DNA of 43,614 nt, taken from NCBI GenBank assembly GCA_003248805.1, contig QFQY01000041.1, forward strand, positions 1 to 43,614, in the 5' to 3' direction. The DNA is from Chelatococcus sp. (GTDB lineage: Bacteria; Pseudomonadota; Alphaproteobacteria; Rhizobiales; Beijerinckiaceae). The notes beneath the pieces are model-generated. The model saw only the letters and a program-made list of their open reading frames with translations. It was not told where the DNA came from and did no database searches. Position 1 is the stretch's first letter; every line of letters begins with the position of its first letter. The translations under genes and the position numbers were made by a program. Positions 32,911 through 41,339 of the stretch are shown here, in pieces.

Positions 32911-34035
32911 ATGTCCCACAACAGCTTCGGTCATCTCTTCCGCGTCACCACCTTCGGCGAGAGCCACGGGCCCGCGATCGGCTGCGTCGTCGACGGCTGC
33001 CCGCCGCTGCTTCCGTTGAGCGAGGCCGATATCCAGGCCGAGCTCGACCGCCGGCGGCCGGGCCAGTCGCGCTTCACCACGCAGCGCCAGGAGCCGGACC
33101 AGGTGCGCATCGTATCGGGTGTCTTCGCCCGCGAGAGCGACGGCGCGCAGGTCACCACGGGGACCTCGATCGGGCTGCTGATCGACAATGTCGACCAGCG
33201 CTCGAAGGACTATTCCGAGATCAAGGACAAGTACCGGCCGGGCCATGCCGATTTCACCTACGACGTGAAGTACGGCATCCGCGACTATCGCGGGGGAGGG
33301 CGCTCCTCGGCGCGCGAGACCGCGATGCGGGTCGCGGCCGGCGCGATCGCGCGCAAGGTGGTGCCGGGCATGGTGGTGCGTGGCGCGCTCGTGCAGATGG
33401 GGCCGCACAGGATCGACCGCGCCAGCTGGGATTGGGACGAGGTCGCCCGCAACCCCTTCTTCTGCCCGGACGCGAAGGCCGCGACCTTGTTCGAGAGCTA
33501 TCTCGACGGCGTGCGCAAATCCGGCTCCTCCATCGGAGCGGTGCTCGAGATCGTGGCCGAGGGCGTGCCGGCGGGGCTGGGCGCGCCGATCTACGGCAAG
33601 CTCGATGCCGAGATCGCCGCGGCGCTGATGAGCATCAACGCGGTCAAGGGCGTCGAGATCGGCGACGGCTTCGGCGCGGCCGAACTCACCGGCGAAGAGA
33701 ACGCCGACGAGATGCGCGCGGGCAATGACGGCGCGCCGCTGTTCCTCTCCAACCATGCCGGCGGCATTCTGGGCGGCATCGCGACCGGGCAGCCCATCGT
33801 GGCGCGTTTCGCGGTGAAGCCGACCTCCTCGATCCTGACCCCGCGCGCGACGGTCAACCGCACGGGCGGCGAGGCCGAGATGTTCACCAAGGGCCGCCAC
33901 GATCCTTGCGTCGGTATCCGGGCCGTGCCGGTGGGCGAGGCGATGGTGGCCTGCGTGCTGGCCGACCAGTATCTGCGGCACCGGGCGCAGGTCGGCGTCG
34001 TCGCGCCGCGCTGGCCTTTCTCGCCAGCCGGCTGA
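32911..34035 (+). CDS. aroC: Chorismate synthase
   Basis: Makes chorismate from 5-enolpyruvylshikimate 3-phosphate with reduced FMN, the last step of the shikimate pathway. 374 residues with N-terminal HNSFGHLFRVTTFGESHGPA, then RRPGQSRFTTQR, the GGGRSSARETAMRVAAGA motif and the C-terminal RHDPCVGIRAVPVGEAM. The start is fixed by the conserved MSHNSFG. A strong stem-loop abuts the start codon, and no Shine-Dalgarno is seen outside it. Confidence 0.97.
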   Translation: MSHNSFGHLFRVTTFGESHGPAIGCVVDGCPPLLPLSEADIQAELDRRRPGQSRFTTQRQEPDQVRIVSGVFARESDGAQVTTGTSIGLLIDNVDQRSKDYSEIKDKYRPGHADFTYDVKYGIRDYRGGGRSSARETAMRVAAGAIARKVVPGMVVRGALVQMGPHRIDRASWDWDEVARNPFFCPDAKAATLFESYLDGVRKSGSSIGAVLEIVAEGVPAGLGAPIYGKLDAEIAAALMSINAVKGVEIGDGFGAAELTGEENADEMRAGNDGAPLFLSNHAGGILGGIATGQPIVARFAVKPTSSILTPRATVNRTGGEAEMFTKGRHDPCVGIRAVPVGEAMVACVLADQYLRHRAQVGVVAPRWPFSPAG

Positions 34036-34073
34036 GGGCTGGGTCGCCCGCCGGCGGGGATGCTCGCGGGAGC

Positions 34074-34094
34074 AATTTCAGTATCACTGAAATT
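34074..34094 (+). promoter_or_regulatory. Perfect palindrome upstream of HTH-RibBX gene
   Basis: AATTTCAGT-ATC-ACTGAAATT: 9-bp arms around a 3-bp centre, 49 bp before the ATG at 34144. A shorter related palindrome TTCA-T-TGAA lies at 34105-34113. A likely operator for a dimeric helix-turn-helix protein; the fused HTH of the downstream gene is the natural candidate. Confidence 0.7.
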
Positions 34095-34143
34095 TTTCCA
34101 CGCGTTCATTGAAATCGAAGAGCTGGCGCATTAGCTTGCCGGC

Positions 34144-35418
34144 ATGAAGCTCGACCTCTGGCTCCAGCAGAACGGAATCGCCCGCAGCGCGTTCGCGCGG
34201 CAGGCCGGCCTCTCGCCGGCCAGCGTCACCGCGCTCTGCAACGACGAGACCGCCTGGATTTCGCGCGAGAGCGCCGAGCGCATCGCCGCCGCCACGGGCG
34301 GAGCCGTCACGCCCAATGATTTTCTCGGCCTGGTGCCGCGGGAGCCGCTCATGACCAGCAATGTTACCCGGGCCATCGAGGCCTTCGCCAAGGGCGAGAT
34401 CGTCGTCGTCACCGATGACGACGATCGCGAGAACGAGGGCGACCTGATCGTCGCGGCCTCCCTCTGCACGCCGGAGAAGATGGCCTTCATCATCCGCAAC
34501 ACCTGCGGCATCGTCTGCGCCCCGCTGACGAGCGGGGAGGCGCGCCGCCTGCGGCTCGACCCCATGGTCTCGTCCAACGATGCGCCGCTGGGCACCGCCT
34601 TCACCGTGACGGTGGACGTGAAGCACGGTCTGACCACCGGCATTTCGGCCGAGCAGCGCTGCAACACGGTGCGCGCGCTCGCCAACGGCAATATGGGCGC
34701 GACCGATTTCGTCCGGCCGGGCCATGTCTTCCCGCTGATCGCCAAGGATGGCGGCGTGCTGATGCGCTCGGGCCATACCGAGGCGGCTGTCGATCTGTGC
34801 AAGCTCGCCGGGCTGCCGCCGGTCGGCGTGATCTGCGAACTCGCCAATGACGACGGCACGGTGATGAAGGGGCCGCAGATCTCGGCCTTCGCCCAGAAGC
34901 ACGGGCTCGTGCAGATCACGGTGGCCGATCTCATCGCCTATCGCCAGGGCCGCGAGAAGCTCGTCGAGCGCGTTCATTCCTTCCCCGTCTCGACCGCGTT
35001 CGGGCCGATGACCGGGCACGTCTACATCACGCCCTTCGAGGACACGCAGCACTTCGCCTTCGTCATGGGCAGGGTCGGGGATGGCGAGAAGGTGCCGGCG
35101 CGGCTGCACCGGGCCGATGTGGTCGCCGATGTGCTCGGCGGTGGCGGGGCCATCCAGTGCGCGCTCCGGCGGTTCCAGCAGGACGGGCGGGGCGTGCTGA
35201 TCTATCTGCGCGACGGAACGGCCGGCGTGCCGCTGAAGAGCGTCGAGGACGGGTCGGACGCGCAGCGGACGCAGCAATGGCGCGAGGTCGGGCTCGGCGC
35301 GCAGATCCTGCGCGATCTCGGAGTCAGCTCCATCGTCAACCTCGCCTCCTCGTCGCGGTCCTATGTCGGCCTCAGCGGTTTCGGCATCGAGATCTCCGAG
35401 ACGCAGCCGCTCGAGTGA
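34144..35418 (+). CDS. ribB: HTH domain fused to RibBX-type 3,4-dihydroxy-2-butanone 4-phosphate synthase
   Basis: 424 residues in three parts. Residues 1-65 are a Cro/YdaS-like helix-turn-helix (FARQAGLSPASVTALCN, ISRESAERIAAATGG). Residues 70-270 are DHBP synthase, which makes the four-carbon unit of riboflavin from ribulose 5-phosphate, with acidic loop DDDDRENEGDLI, CGIVCAPL and RSGHTEAAVDL. Residues 275-424 match the RibA fold, but where GTP cyclohydrolase II has its zinc cysteines this protein reads RLHRADVVADVLGG and has none, so that domain is non-catalytic, as in RibBX proteins. An internal ATG at 34351 with GGGAG 6 nt before it could yield the enzyme without the HTH. The long form has no clear ribosome site. 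Confidence 0.92.
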   Translation: MKLDLWLQQNGIARSAFARQAGLSPASVTALCNDETAWISRESAERIAAATGGAVTPNDFLGLVPREPLMTSNVTRAIEAFAKGEIVVVTDDDDRENEGDLIVAASLCTPEKMAFIIRNTCGIVCAPLTSGEARRLRLDPMVSSNDAPLGTAFTVTVDVKHGLTTGISAEQRCNTVRALANGNMGATDFVRPGHVFPLIAKDGGVLMRSGHTEAAVDLCKLAGLPPVGVICELANDDGTVMKGPQISAFAQKHGLVQITVADLIAYRQGREKLVERVHSFPVSTAFGPMTGHVYITPFEDTQHFAFVMGRVGDGEKVPARLHRADVVADVLGGGGAIQCALRRFQQDGRGVLIYLRDGTAGVPLKSVEDGSDAQRTQQWREVGLGAQILRDLGVSSIVNLASSSRSYVGLSGFGIEISETQPLE

Positions 35419-35431
35419 GCGGGGGAGCGGA

Positions 35432-36055
35432 TCAGAGCATGGCGAGCAGCAGGTGCCAGCCGTAACCCAGAAGCAGGCAGCCCAGCGCCATGTCGACCGT
35501 CGGCATGGCGCGTCGATAGAGTAGCGTCGCGCGCGGATGTGAGAACGACAGCGCGACGCCGCCGAACCAGAGAATGGCGACCAGAAAGGCAGCCACGAAG
35601 GCGGACCCCGGTTGGCAATGGACCGGGCCGCATCTGTCGCTCGCTCCCATGCCCAGGAAAAATGCGAGGGTGACGGGATTGGTGGCCGCCGTCAGGAGGC
35701 CGATGCGCAGGCAGCTGGCGCCCGAGATCGGCATGGCGGAGCCGCTGTTTCTCAAGGGACGGTTCGCCCGCAGCATGGCGCGCAGGCCGAGCCAGATCAG
35801 CAGCATCGCAAAGCCGCAGGCGAGGAGCGGTTGCCAATGCGCGTCGCTGGCATAGGGTGCCATCCCGGAAAAGGCGGCATAGGCGACCAGTGCGGCGCCG
35901 AGAGATACTCCAAGTGCCGCCAGGAGAGCGTTCTTCCGGGAGTTCTCAAGGCTGACTTTTGCAACCATGAGTAGATTGGGTCCGGGAATCATGGCGATGA
36001 GCGCATAGGTTCCCGATAGCGACAGGATGACTGTCGCATCGTCTATATTGATCAT
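35432..36055 (-). CDS. LysE-family amino-acid exporter
   Basis: 207 residues with several hydrophobic helices and the family opening YALIAMIPGPNLLMVAKVSLENSRKN (the key part is IPGPN). Further marks are AALGVSLGAAL and TAATNPVTLAFFLGM. Such proteins export amino acids or homoserine lactone-like compounds by proton exchange; substrate unknown. The ATG at 36055 gives the normal N terminus. Convergent with the ribBX gene, 13 bp apart. Base composition is slightly less GC-rich than in its neighbours. Confidence 0.9.
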   Translation of the reverse strand: MINIDDATVILSLSGTYALIAMIPGPNLLMVAKVSLENSRKNALLAALGVSLGAALVAYAAFSGMAPYASDAHWQPLLACGFAMLLIWLGLRAMLRANRPLRNSGSAMPISGASCLRIGLLTAATNPVTLAFFLGMGASDRCGPVHCQPGSAFVAAFLVAILWFGGVALSFSHPRATLLYRRAMPTVDMALGCLLLGYGWHLLLAML

Positions 36056-36244
36056 GCCCGTGTCGCCGCACCGGAATGGTTTCTTCGGTGACGTTTTACG
36101 GGTTGCTGGCTTCACATGCGTCATCAACATGGATGACGTTACGTTGCATGCCGGCGTTTCGCATGGAGTGCGCGTGTCGAGGGCTTGCGGTGCGGGGCCG
36201 AGGGGCGTTGTCTCCCGTCTGCGGCGCCGCGGCGGGAGGGCGCT

Positions 36245-37174
36245 TCAGCTGCCCATCAGCGCCGCGACATGCGCTGCCGCCGATCTCGACAGGCCCTCGA
36301 GATCGTAGCCGCCTTCCAGCACCGAGACGATCCGGCCTCCGCAGCGGCGCTCGGCCACGTCCATCAGCTTGCGCGTCGCCCAGGCGAAATCCGTCTCGCG
36401 CAGGTTGATGTCGGCGAGCGGGTCGCGCCAATGGGCGTCGAAGCCGGCGGAAATCACCAGCAGGTCGGGCCCGAAATCGTCGAGACGGGGCAGGATCGCC
36501 GTCTCGAAGGCCTCGCGGAACTCGTCGGACCCGTCGCCGGCCCGCAGCGGTGCGTTCACGATGGTGCCGTGGGCTCCGCGCTCCGACGCCGCGCCGGTGC
36601 CGGGATAGAGCGGCATCTCGTGCACCGAGGCATAGAGCACGCTCGGATCGTCCCAGAAGATCTCCTGCGTGCCGTTGCCGTGATGCACGTCCCAGTCGAT
36701 GACCGCGACGCGGCCGGCACCATGAACTCGGCGGGCATGGCGGGCGGCGATGGCGGCGCTGTTGAAGAAGCAGAAGCCCATCGCCTTCACGCTCTCGGCG
36801 TGATGGCCGGGCGGCCGCATGGCGCAGAAGGCATTGGCGGCCCTTCCGGTCATCACCTCGTCCACGGCATAGGCTGCGCCGCCGACGGCATGGAGCGCCG
36901 CCTCGACGGTGCCGGGCGACATCATCGTGTCGGTGTCGACGGCGAGGAGGCCGTCGGCGGGCGAGGATGCGATCAGGTTCCGGGCGAAGGCCTCGCCATG
37001 GCAGAGCGTGACCTGCTCCAGTGTTCCGCGCGGCGCGGAAACGCGCGCCAGCGCGGCGAAGCGCTCGTCCTCCAGCGCCCGCTCGACCGCGCGCAGGCGC
37101 TCGATGCGTTCGGGGTGGCCGGGAGGGGTGACGTGGAGCAGGCCCGATTCGTGGGTCACGAGGAGGGTGCTCAC
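36245..37174 (-). CDS. Histone deacetylase-family amidohydrolase
   Basis: 309 residues of the HDAC/AcuC/polyamine-deacetylase superfamily. Zinc and charge-relay motifs are complete: RPPGHHAE, WDVHHGNGTQEIF, the SAGFDAHWRDPL Asp and the VLEGGYD loop. In bacteria these enzymes deacetylate acetyl-polyamines or acetyl-CoA synthetase. The GTG at 37174 has GGAGG 5 nt upstream. It diverges from the L,D-transpeptidase gene. Confidence 0.93.
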   Translation of the reverse strand: MSTLLVTHESGLLHVTPPGHPERIERLRAVERALEDERFAALARVSAPRGTLEQVTLCHGEAFARNLIASSPADGLLAVDTDTMMSPGTVEAALHAVGGAAYAVDEVMTGRAANAFCAMRPPGHHAESVKAMGFCFFNSAAIAARHARRVHGAGRVAVIDWDVHHGNGTQEIFWDDPSVLYASVHEMPLYPGTGAASERGAHGTIVNAPLRAGDGSDEFREAFETAILPRLDDFGPDLLVISAGFDAHWRDPLADINLRETDFAWATRKLMDVAERRCGGRIVSVLEGGYDLEGLSRSAAAHVAALMGS

Positions 37175-37383
37175 GCGGCCTCCGTCCGTGATCCGGGCTC
37201 CGAACGTGGCGCGGATGCAACGCAGGCTGACCGAGCGTTCGCAGCTGCGGGAACTTCGTTGCCGCAAGTCGGTTTCGCGCCTAGAGCTTCGGGCATTCGG
37301 GATGCACCGGGCGCCGACCGAACACGATAAATTAACCTTTGATTCAGCATAAATTGCGGCCTCGGGCCAAGCTGGTGGACGTC

Positions 37384-37980
37384 ATGAAACAGTCGGTGAT
37401 GATCGCGGTCGCTGCGTCGGCGTTTCTGGGCGCCTGCCAGTACAAGAGCGTGAACGCCCCCGAGCTGTCGGCCCGAGATGCCGAATATATCGCGCTCGTC
37501 CCGAAGTTCGACACCTATCTGCCCTATCTCCCCTACGAGATCAGCGACCCGACAGGCCAGCCTCCCGGTACGGTTTATATCGATACCAAGGAGAAGTTCC
37601 TCTATCTCGTCCTGCCGAACAAGAAGGCGATCCGCTATGGCGTCGCGACCGGCGACGAGGCCTTCGGCTGGACCGGCGAAGCCGTGGTGCAGCGCAAGGC
37701 GGAGTGGCCGCGCTGGACGCCGCCGGCCGAGATGGTCGCCCGCTGGCCGCATCTGAAGCCCGTGGCGGGCGGCATGTCGGGCGGGCCGGAAAACCCGCTC
37801 GGCGCGCGCGCGCTCTATCTCTACCAGAACGGCAAGGACACCCTCTACCGCATCCACGGCACCAACGAGCCGGAGACCATCGGGCGCTCGGCCTCGTCCG
37901 GCTGCATCCGCATGCGCAACATCGACGTGATCGACCTGTACAACCGCGTCCCGGCCGGCGCCAAGGTCATCGTCGTCTGA
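37384..37980 (+). CDS. L,D-transpeptidase (YkuD), lipoprotein
   Basis: 198 residues. Lipoprotein signal with lipobox LGAC (Cys18), so membrane anchored in the periplasm. The YkuD catalytic motif is complete: HGTNEPETIGRSASSGCIRM with catalytic His and Cys. It makes 3-3 crosslinks in peptidoglycan or attaches proteins to it. A typical alphaproteobacterial ErfK/YbiS-type protein. The upstream A/T-rich stretch (GATAAATTAACC) may hold the promoter. Confidence 0.93.
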   Translation: MKQSVMIAVAASAFLGACQYKSVNAPELSARDAEYIALVPKFDTYLPYLPYEISDPTGQPPGTVYIDTKEKFLYLVLPNKKAIRYGVATGDEAFGWTGEAVVQRKAEWPRWTPPAEMVARWPHLKPVAGGMSGGPENPLGARALYLYQNGKDTLYRIHGTNEPETIGRSASSGCIRMRNIDVIDLYNRVPAGAKVIVV

Positions 37981-38003
37981 GAGCCCTTCGGCGCGGCGCG
38001 CAG

Positions 38004-38036
38004 GAAAAAGGCCGGCGGGATTGCTCCGCGCCGGCC
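38004..38036 (-). terminator. Terminator of the 68-residue gene
   Basis: Read on the minus strand: GGCCGGCG ... CGCCGGCC followed by TTTTT. An 8-bp GC stem, 34 nt after the stop of the gene at 38070. Confidence 0.75.
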
Positions 38037-38069
38037 AGTGTAGGGTCTCGAAAATCAGGCTCGTGACGA

Positions 38070-38276
38070 TCAGTCGTCGAAGCCGTGGCGCAGAACGCCG
38101 GGGAGTTCCGTCCGGCGCTCCGCATCGCCTGTCCGTAACTCCGGAGCCCTCGGCCTTGTTCCCGCCGCGACGGCCGGAATGGCGATCGGCTTGAACCACG
38201 AGGCATAGGCTTCGCGGGCCGCTGTGTCGTGGAAGCCCGCCTTGGGCTTCGTGCGGGACTTGTCGGGCGAGGTCAT
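38070..38276 (-). CDS. Small hypothetical protein
   Basis: 68 residues starting MTSPDKSRTKPKAGFHDT; contains EAYASWFKPIAIPAVAAGTR and ends in LRHGFDD. No domain recognised. The regular composition, the clean terminator just downstream and a pattern I recall from other Hyphomicrobiales hypothetical proteins support it as real. The ATG at 38276 is the start that gives the recognisable N terminus; the frame is open to 38369. Confidence 0.6.
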   Translation of the reverse strand: MTSPDKSRTKPKAGFHDTAAREAYASWFKPIAIPAVAAGTRPRAPELRTGDAERRTELPGVLRHGFDD

Positions 38277-38430
38277 GGCTCCGGACTTCATTTGAGGGAC
38301 CGCCGGCGCTTCCTGGGGCGCCGACGATCGCCAAGCTGATGTCCGATCGCGACGACGTAGCGGCATCATCGTGATTTGTTCGTGGCGGACGTCGTCATGT
38401 CCGCCACGCTGCAGCCCGATTGCGCCGGCC

Positions 38431-39810
38431 TCAGGCCGCCAGCAGGCCTTCCGCCTTCGCCCAGTTCAGCGTCTTGTCGAGGGCGCGCTCGTAGCGATCG
38501 AACATCTCCTCGATCTGCGCCTCGGTGATGATCAACGGCGGGCAGAAGGCGACGCGGTCGCCCATGGCGCGGGTGATCAGGCCTTCGTCCTGCGCGAACG
38601 CGACCGACTTGGCGCCGACGCCCTTCTTGGCCTCGAAGGGAGCCTTGGTCTGCTTGTCCTTCACCAGCTCGGCGCCGCCGATCAGGCCGACGCCGCGCGC
38701 CTCGCCGACGAGGGGGTGATCGCCGAGCTTGGCCAGGCGCTTCAGGAAGGTCGGCGAGACCTTGCGGACATGCTCGACGATCTTGTCGCGCTGGTAGATC
38801 TCCAGCGTCTTGATCGCCACCGCGCAGCCGACCGGATGGCCGGCATAGGTGTTGCCGTGGCCGAAGGTACCGATCTTGCGGCTCTGCGAGACCAGCGCGT
38901 CATAGGTCTGGTCGTTGAGCATCACGGCGCTGAGCGGGAAATAGGCCGAGGTGATCTGCTTGGCGAGCGAGATCGAGTCGGCGGCCAGCCCGTAGGTCGT
39001 GGTGCCGAACATGTTGCCGGTGCGGCCGAAGCCGGTGATGACCTCGTCGGCGATGAAGAAGACGTCGTATTTCGCGAGGACCGCGTTGATCTTCTCGAAA
39101 TAGCCTTCCGGCGGGGTGATCGCGCCGCCGGCGCCCATGACGGGCTCGGCGATGAAGGCGGCGACCGTGTCCGGCCCCTCGCGCAGGATCATCTCCTCGA
39201 GCTCCGCCGCCATGCGCGACGAGAAGTCCTGCTCGGTCTCGCCCGGCTCGGCGAAGCGATAATGATGCGGGCAGGAGGTGTGGAGAATTCCCGGCAGCGG
39301 CAGGTCGAAATCGATGTGGTTGTTCGGCAGGCCGGTCAGCGAGGCCGAGGCGACGGTGACGCCGTGATAGCCCTTCAGGCGCGCGATGATCTTCTTCTTG
39401 TGCGGCCGGCCGAGCGCGTTGTTGACGTACCAGATCAGCTTGACCTGGGTGTCGTTGGCGTCGGACCCGGAGGCGCCGTAGAAGATCTTGGAGACCGGAA
39501 CCGGGGCGATTTCCTTGAGCTTCTCGGCGAGCTCGATCGCCGGGTCATGGCTCTTGCCGCCGAAGATGTGCGTGAAGGGCAGTTTCTTCATCTGCTGATA
39601 GGCGGTCTCGACCAGCTCCTCGTTGGAGTAGCCGAGCGAGGTGCACCAGAGGCCGGCCATGGCCTCGATGTATTCCTTGCCGTTGGAATCGTAGACGAAG
39701 ACGCCCTTGGCGCTTTCCAGCACCATGGGACCGACCTCGCGATGCGTCGCGAGGTTCGTGTAGGGGTGAACGAGGGTCTCGATATCTCTGACGGCGAGGT
39801 TTGACAGCAT
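38431..39810 (-). CDS. Class III PLP-dependent aminotransferase
   Basis: 459 residues of the omega-aminotransferase group. PLP features: GASGSDANDTQVK, FIADEVITGFGRTG, the SLAKQITSAYFPLSAV segment with the Schiff-base Lys, and GHGNTYAGHPVGCAVA. The opening RDIETLVHPYTNL resembles enzymes that use pyruvate as acceptor with amines such as putrescine, beta-alanine or aromatic amines. The amino donor cannot be fixed. The ATG at 39810 is chosen; 39831 is possible. A MarR regulator gene lies upstream on the same strand. Confidence 0.92.
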   Translation of the reverse strand: MLSNLAVRDIETLVHPYTNLATHREVGPMVLESAKGVFVYDSNGKEYIEAMAGLWCTSLGYSNEELVETAYQQMKKLPFTHIFGGKSHDPAIELAEKLKEIAPVPVSKIFYGASGSDANDTQVKLIWYVNNALGRPHKKKIIARLKGYHGVTVASASLTGLPNNHIDFDLPLPGILHTSCPHHYRFAEPGETEQDFSSRMAAELEEMILREGPDTVAAFIAEPVMGAGGAITPPEGYFEKINAVLAKYDVFFIADEVITGFGRTGNMFGTTTYGLAADSISLAKQITSAYFPLSAVMLNDQTYDALVSQSRKIGTFGHGNTYAGHPVGCAVAIKTLEIYQRDKIVEHVRKVSPTFLKRLAKLGDHPLVGEARGVGLIGGAELVKDKQTKAPFEAKKGVGAKSVAFAQDEGLITRAMGDRVAFCPPLIITEAQIEEMFDRYERALDKTLNWAKAEGLLAA

Positions 39811-39964
39811 CCTGGTGACTCCCGGAAGCATTCTGGACGGCAATCCGTGCAGCATAGACTGCGATCGCCGCAAAGGCCGATGGATTTTCGCGCCTTGGGC
39901 GGCAGACTCTGGCGCAGAGCGGGGCATTTGCCGCAGGTCGTGACATCGCCCGCCGGGAGAGGCT

Positions 39965-40459
39965 TCAGCCGGCGTCGAGCGCGCGCACGCTGGCGCGCCA
40001 GTCCCGGACCAGCCGGTCGAGTTCGGCGAGATCCTCGGAGGGCATCAGGCCCAGGGTCGCGGCGACATAGTCGCGCTGCGCGGCGATGCCGGCCTCGGCC
40101 AGCCTGCGCCCCTCGGCCGTGAGATGCATCGCGTAGGAGCGCTTGTCGCCGGCGATGGCGCGGCGCTCGACGAGGCCGGCCTCGACCAGGCGGTCGACCA
40201 GCCCCGAGACGTTGCCCTTGGTGACATAGAGCCGCTGGGCGAGCTCGCTCTGGCTGATGCCCTCGCCCTCGGTGAGCGTCGAGAGCAGGTCGAACTGGGG
40301 GATCGAGAGGCCGAGCTGCCGGAGCCGCGCCGTCATCTGCCCCAGCATGCGCTGATGCAGCCGCATGAAGCGAAACCAGACCCGGTCGGCCTCGATGGGT
40401 TCGGGCAGGATGGCGGGCTGCTGGACGGACAAGCGGCATCCCCTTTCGTCAGGCGGCAT
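39965..40459 (-). CDS. MarR-family transcriptional regulator
   Basis: 164 residues from the ATG at 40459. Winged helix visible: FDLLSTLTEGEGISQSELAQ followed by RLYVTKGNVSGLVDRLVEAGLVER, the MarR DNA-binding pattern. A TTG at 40432 has AAGGGGA 7 nt upstream and may be the true start. It lies 154 bp before the aminotransferase gene in the same direction, so it may regulate it; the ligand is unknown. Confidence 0.88.
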   Translation of the reverse strand: MPPDERGCRLSVQQPAILPEPIEADRVWFRFMRLHQRMLGQMTARLRQLGLSIPQFDLLSTLTEGEGISQSELAQRLYVTKGNVSGLVDRLVEAGLVERRAIAGDKRSYAMHLTAEGRRLAEAGIAAQRDYVAATLGLMPSEDLAELDRLVRDWRASVRALDAG

Positions 40460-40553
40460 AGCTAAACCATCCGCGGCCTTCAGGCGAGACCGCGCCGCGA
40501 TCTTCGTCCGGGCGGGTTGCCTTCGCCACGCGAGGGCGTCACCAATCGCAGCC

Positions 40554-41330
40554 ATGCATCGTCGTCTCGTCTTCGAGGAGCCGGTCTCGCGCGCCGCCGT
40601 TTGGAGCCGGCGTCTGGCGTGGTTCGCGCTCGCGGTGCTTCTCACGGCGATGGTCGCCGTGCGGCTCGGCGAGCCGAGCATCGAGGGGCTGGCTCCGATC
40701 GGCGCGGCCTATGTCATCGTGCTGCTGGCCCTCGGGCTCTCGCTCCTGTCCTTCGCGCGGATCTGGCATTCGGGGCATCGCGGTGTCGGAAAGGCCGCGG
40801 GCGCCTTCGTCCTGTGCCTCGTCATGCTGGTCCCGGCGGGATATGTCGGTTTCCGCTTCGCGACGCGGCCGGCGCTGGCCGACGTCTCGACCGATACGGA
40901 GGACCCGCCGTCCTTCAGCCGCTCCGGGGCGGCGCTGACGGCGCGCAGGGGCCGCATTCCGCCCGATGTTCCCGCCGAGCGACGCCGCGAGCAGCGCAGA
41001 GCCTATCCCAAGGCGGTGCCGATCGTGCTGGAGCTCCCGGCCGAGCAGGCCTTCGAGATCGCGCGACGGGCGGCGTCGGCGCTCGGCTGGCAGGTCGTCG
41101 AGAGCGTGCGGCCGGGCGGGCGCAGCGGTGTGGGCCGTGTCGAGGCCGTGGCGCAGGGCCGGATCCTGCGCTTTTCGGAAGACGTCACGATCCGGATCAG
41201 GCCTCGCGCCGACGGCAGCCGCATAGACATCCGCTCGGCCTCGCGCCTCGGCACGCATGATCTCGGGGCCAATGCGGCGCGCATCGCGGCCTTCGCAGAG
41301 GAGGTCGAGTTGCTGGTGGAGACACGCTGA
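40554..41330 (+). CDS. DUF1499-domain membrane protein
   Basis: 258 residues. Three hydrophobic helices in the first 100 residues (LAWFALAVLLTAMVAV, AAYVIVLLALGLSLLSF, AGAFVLCLVMLVPAGYVGF), then a soluble DUF1499 domain (residues 115-258) with AYPKAVPIVLELPAEQAFEI, GRVEAVAQGRILRFSEDVTIRIRP-type strands and RSASRLGTHDLGANAARI. Function unknown. Divergent from the MarR gene. Confidence 0.88.
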   Translation: MHRRLVFEEPVSRAAVWSRRLAWFALAVLLTAMVAVRLGEPSIEGLAPIGAAYVIVLLALGLSLLSFARIWHSGHRGVGKAAGAFVLCLVMLVPAGYVGFRFATRPALADVSTDTEDPPSFSRSGAALTARRGRIPPDVPAERRREQRRAYPKAVPIVLELPAEQAFEIARRAASALGWQVVESVRPGGRSGVGRVEAVAQGRILRFSEDVTIRIRPRADGSRIDIRSASRLGTHDLGANAARIAAFAEEVELLVETR

Positions 41331-41339
41331 GCGAGACGA

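Noticed and set aside
34036..34143. FMN riboswitch before ribBX
   Set aside because: The leader is only about 100 nt and shows none of the conserved RFN-element sequence blocks; the only clear structure is the short palindrome.
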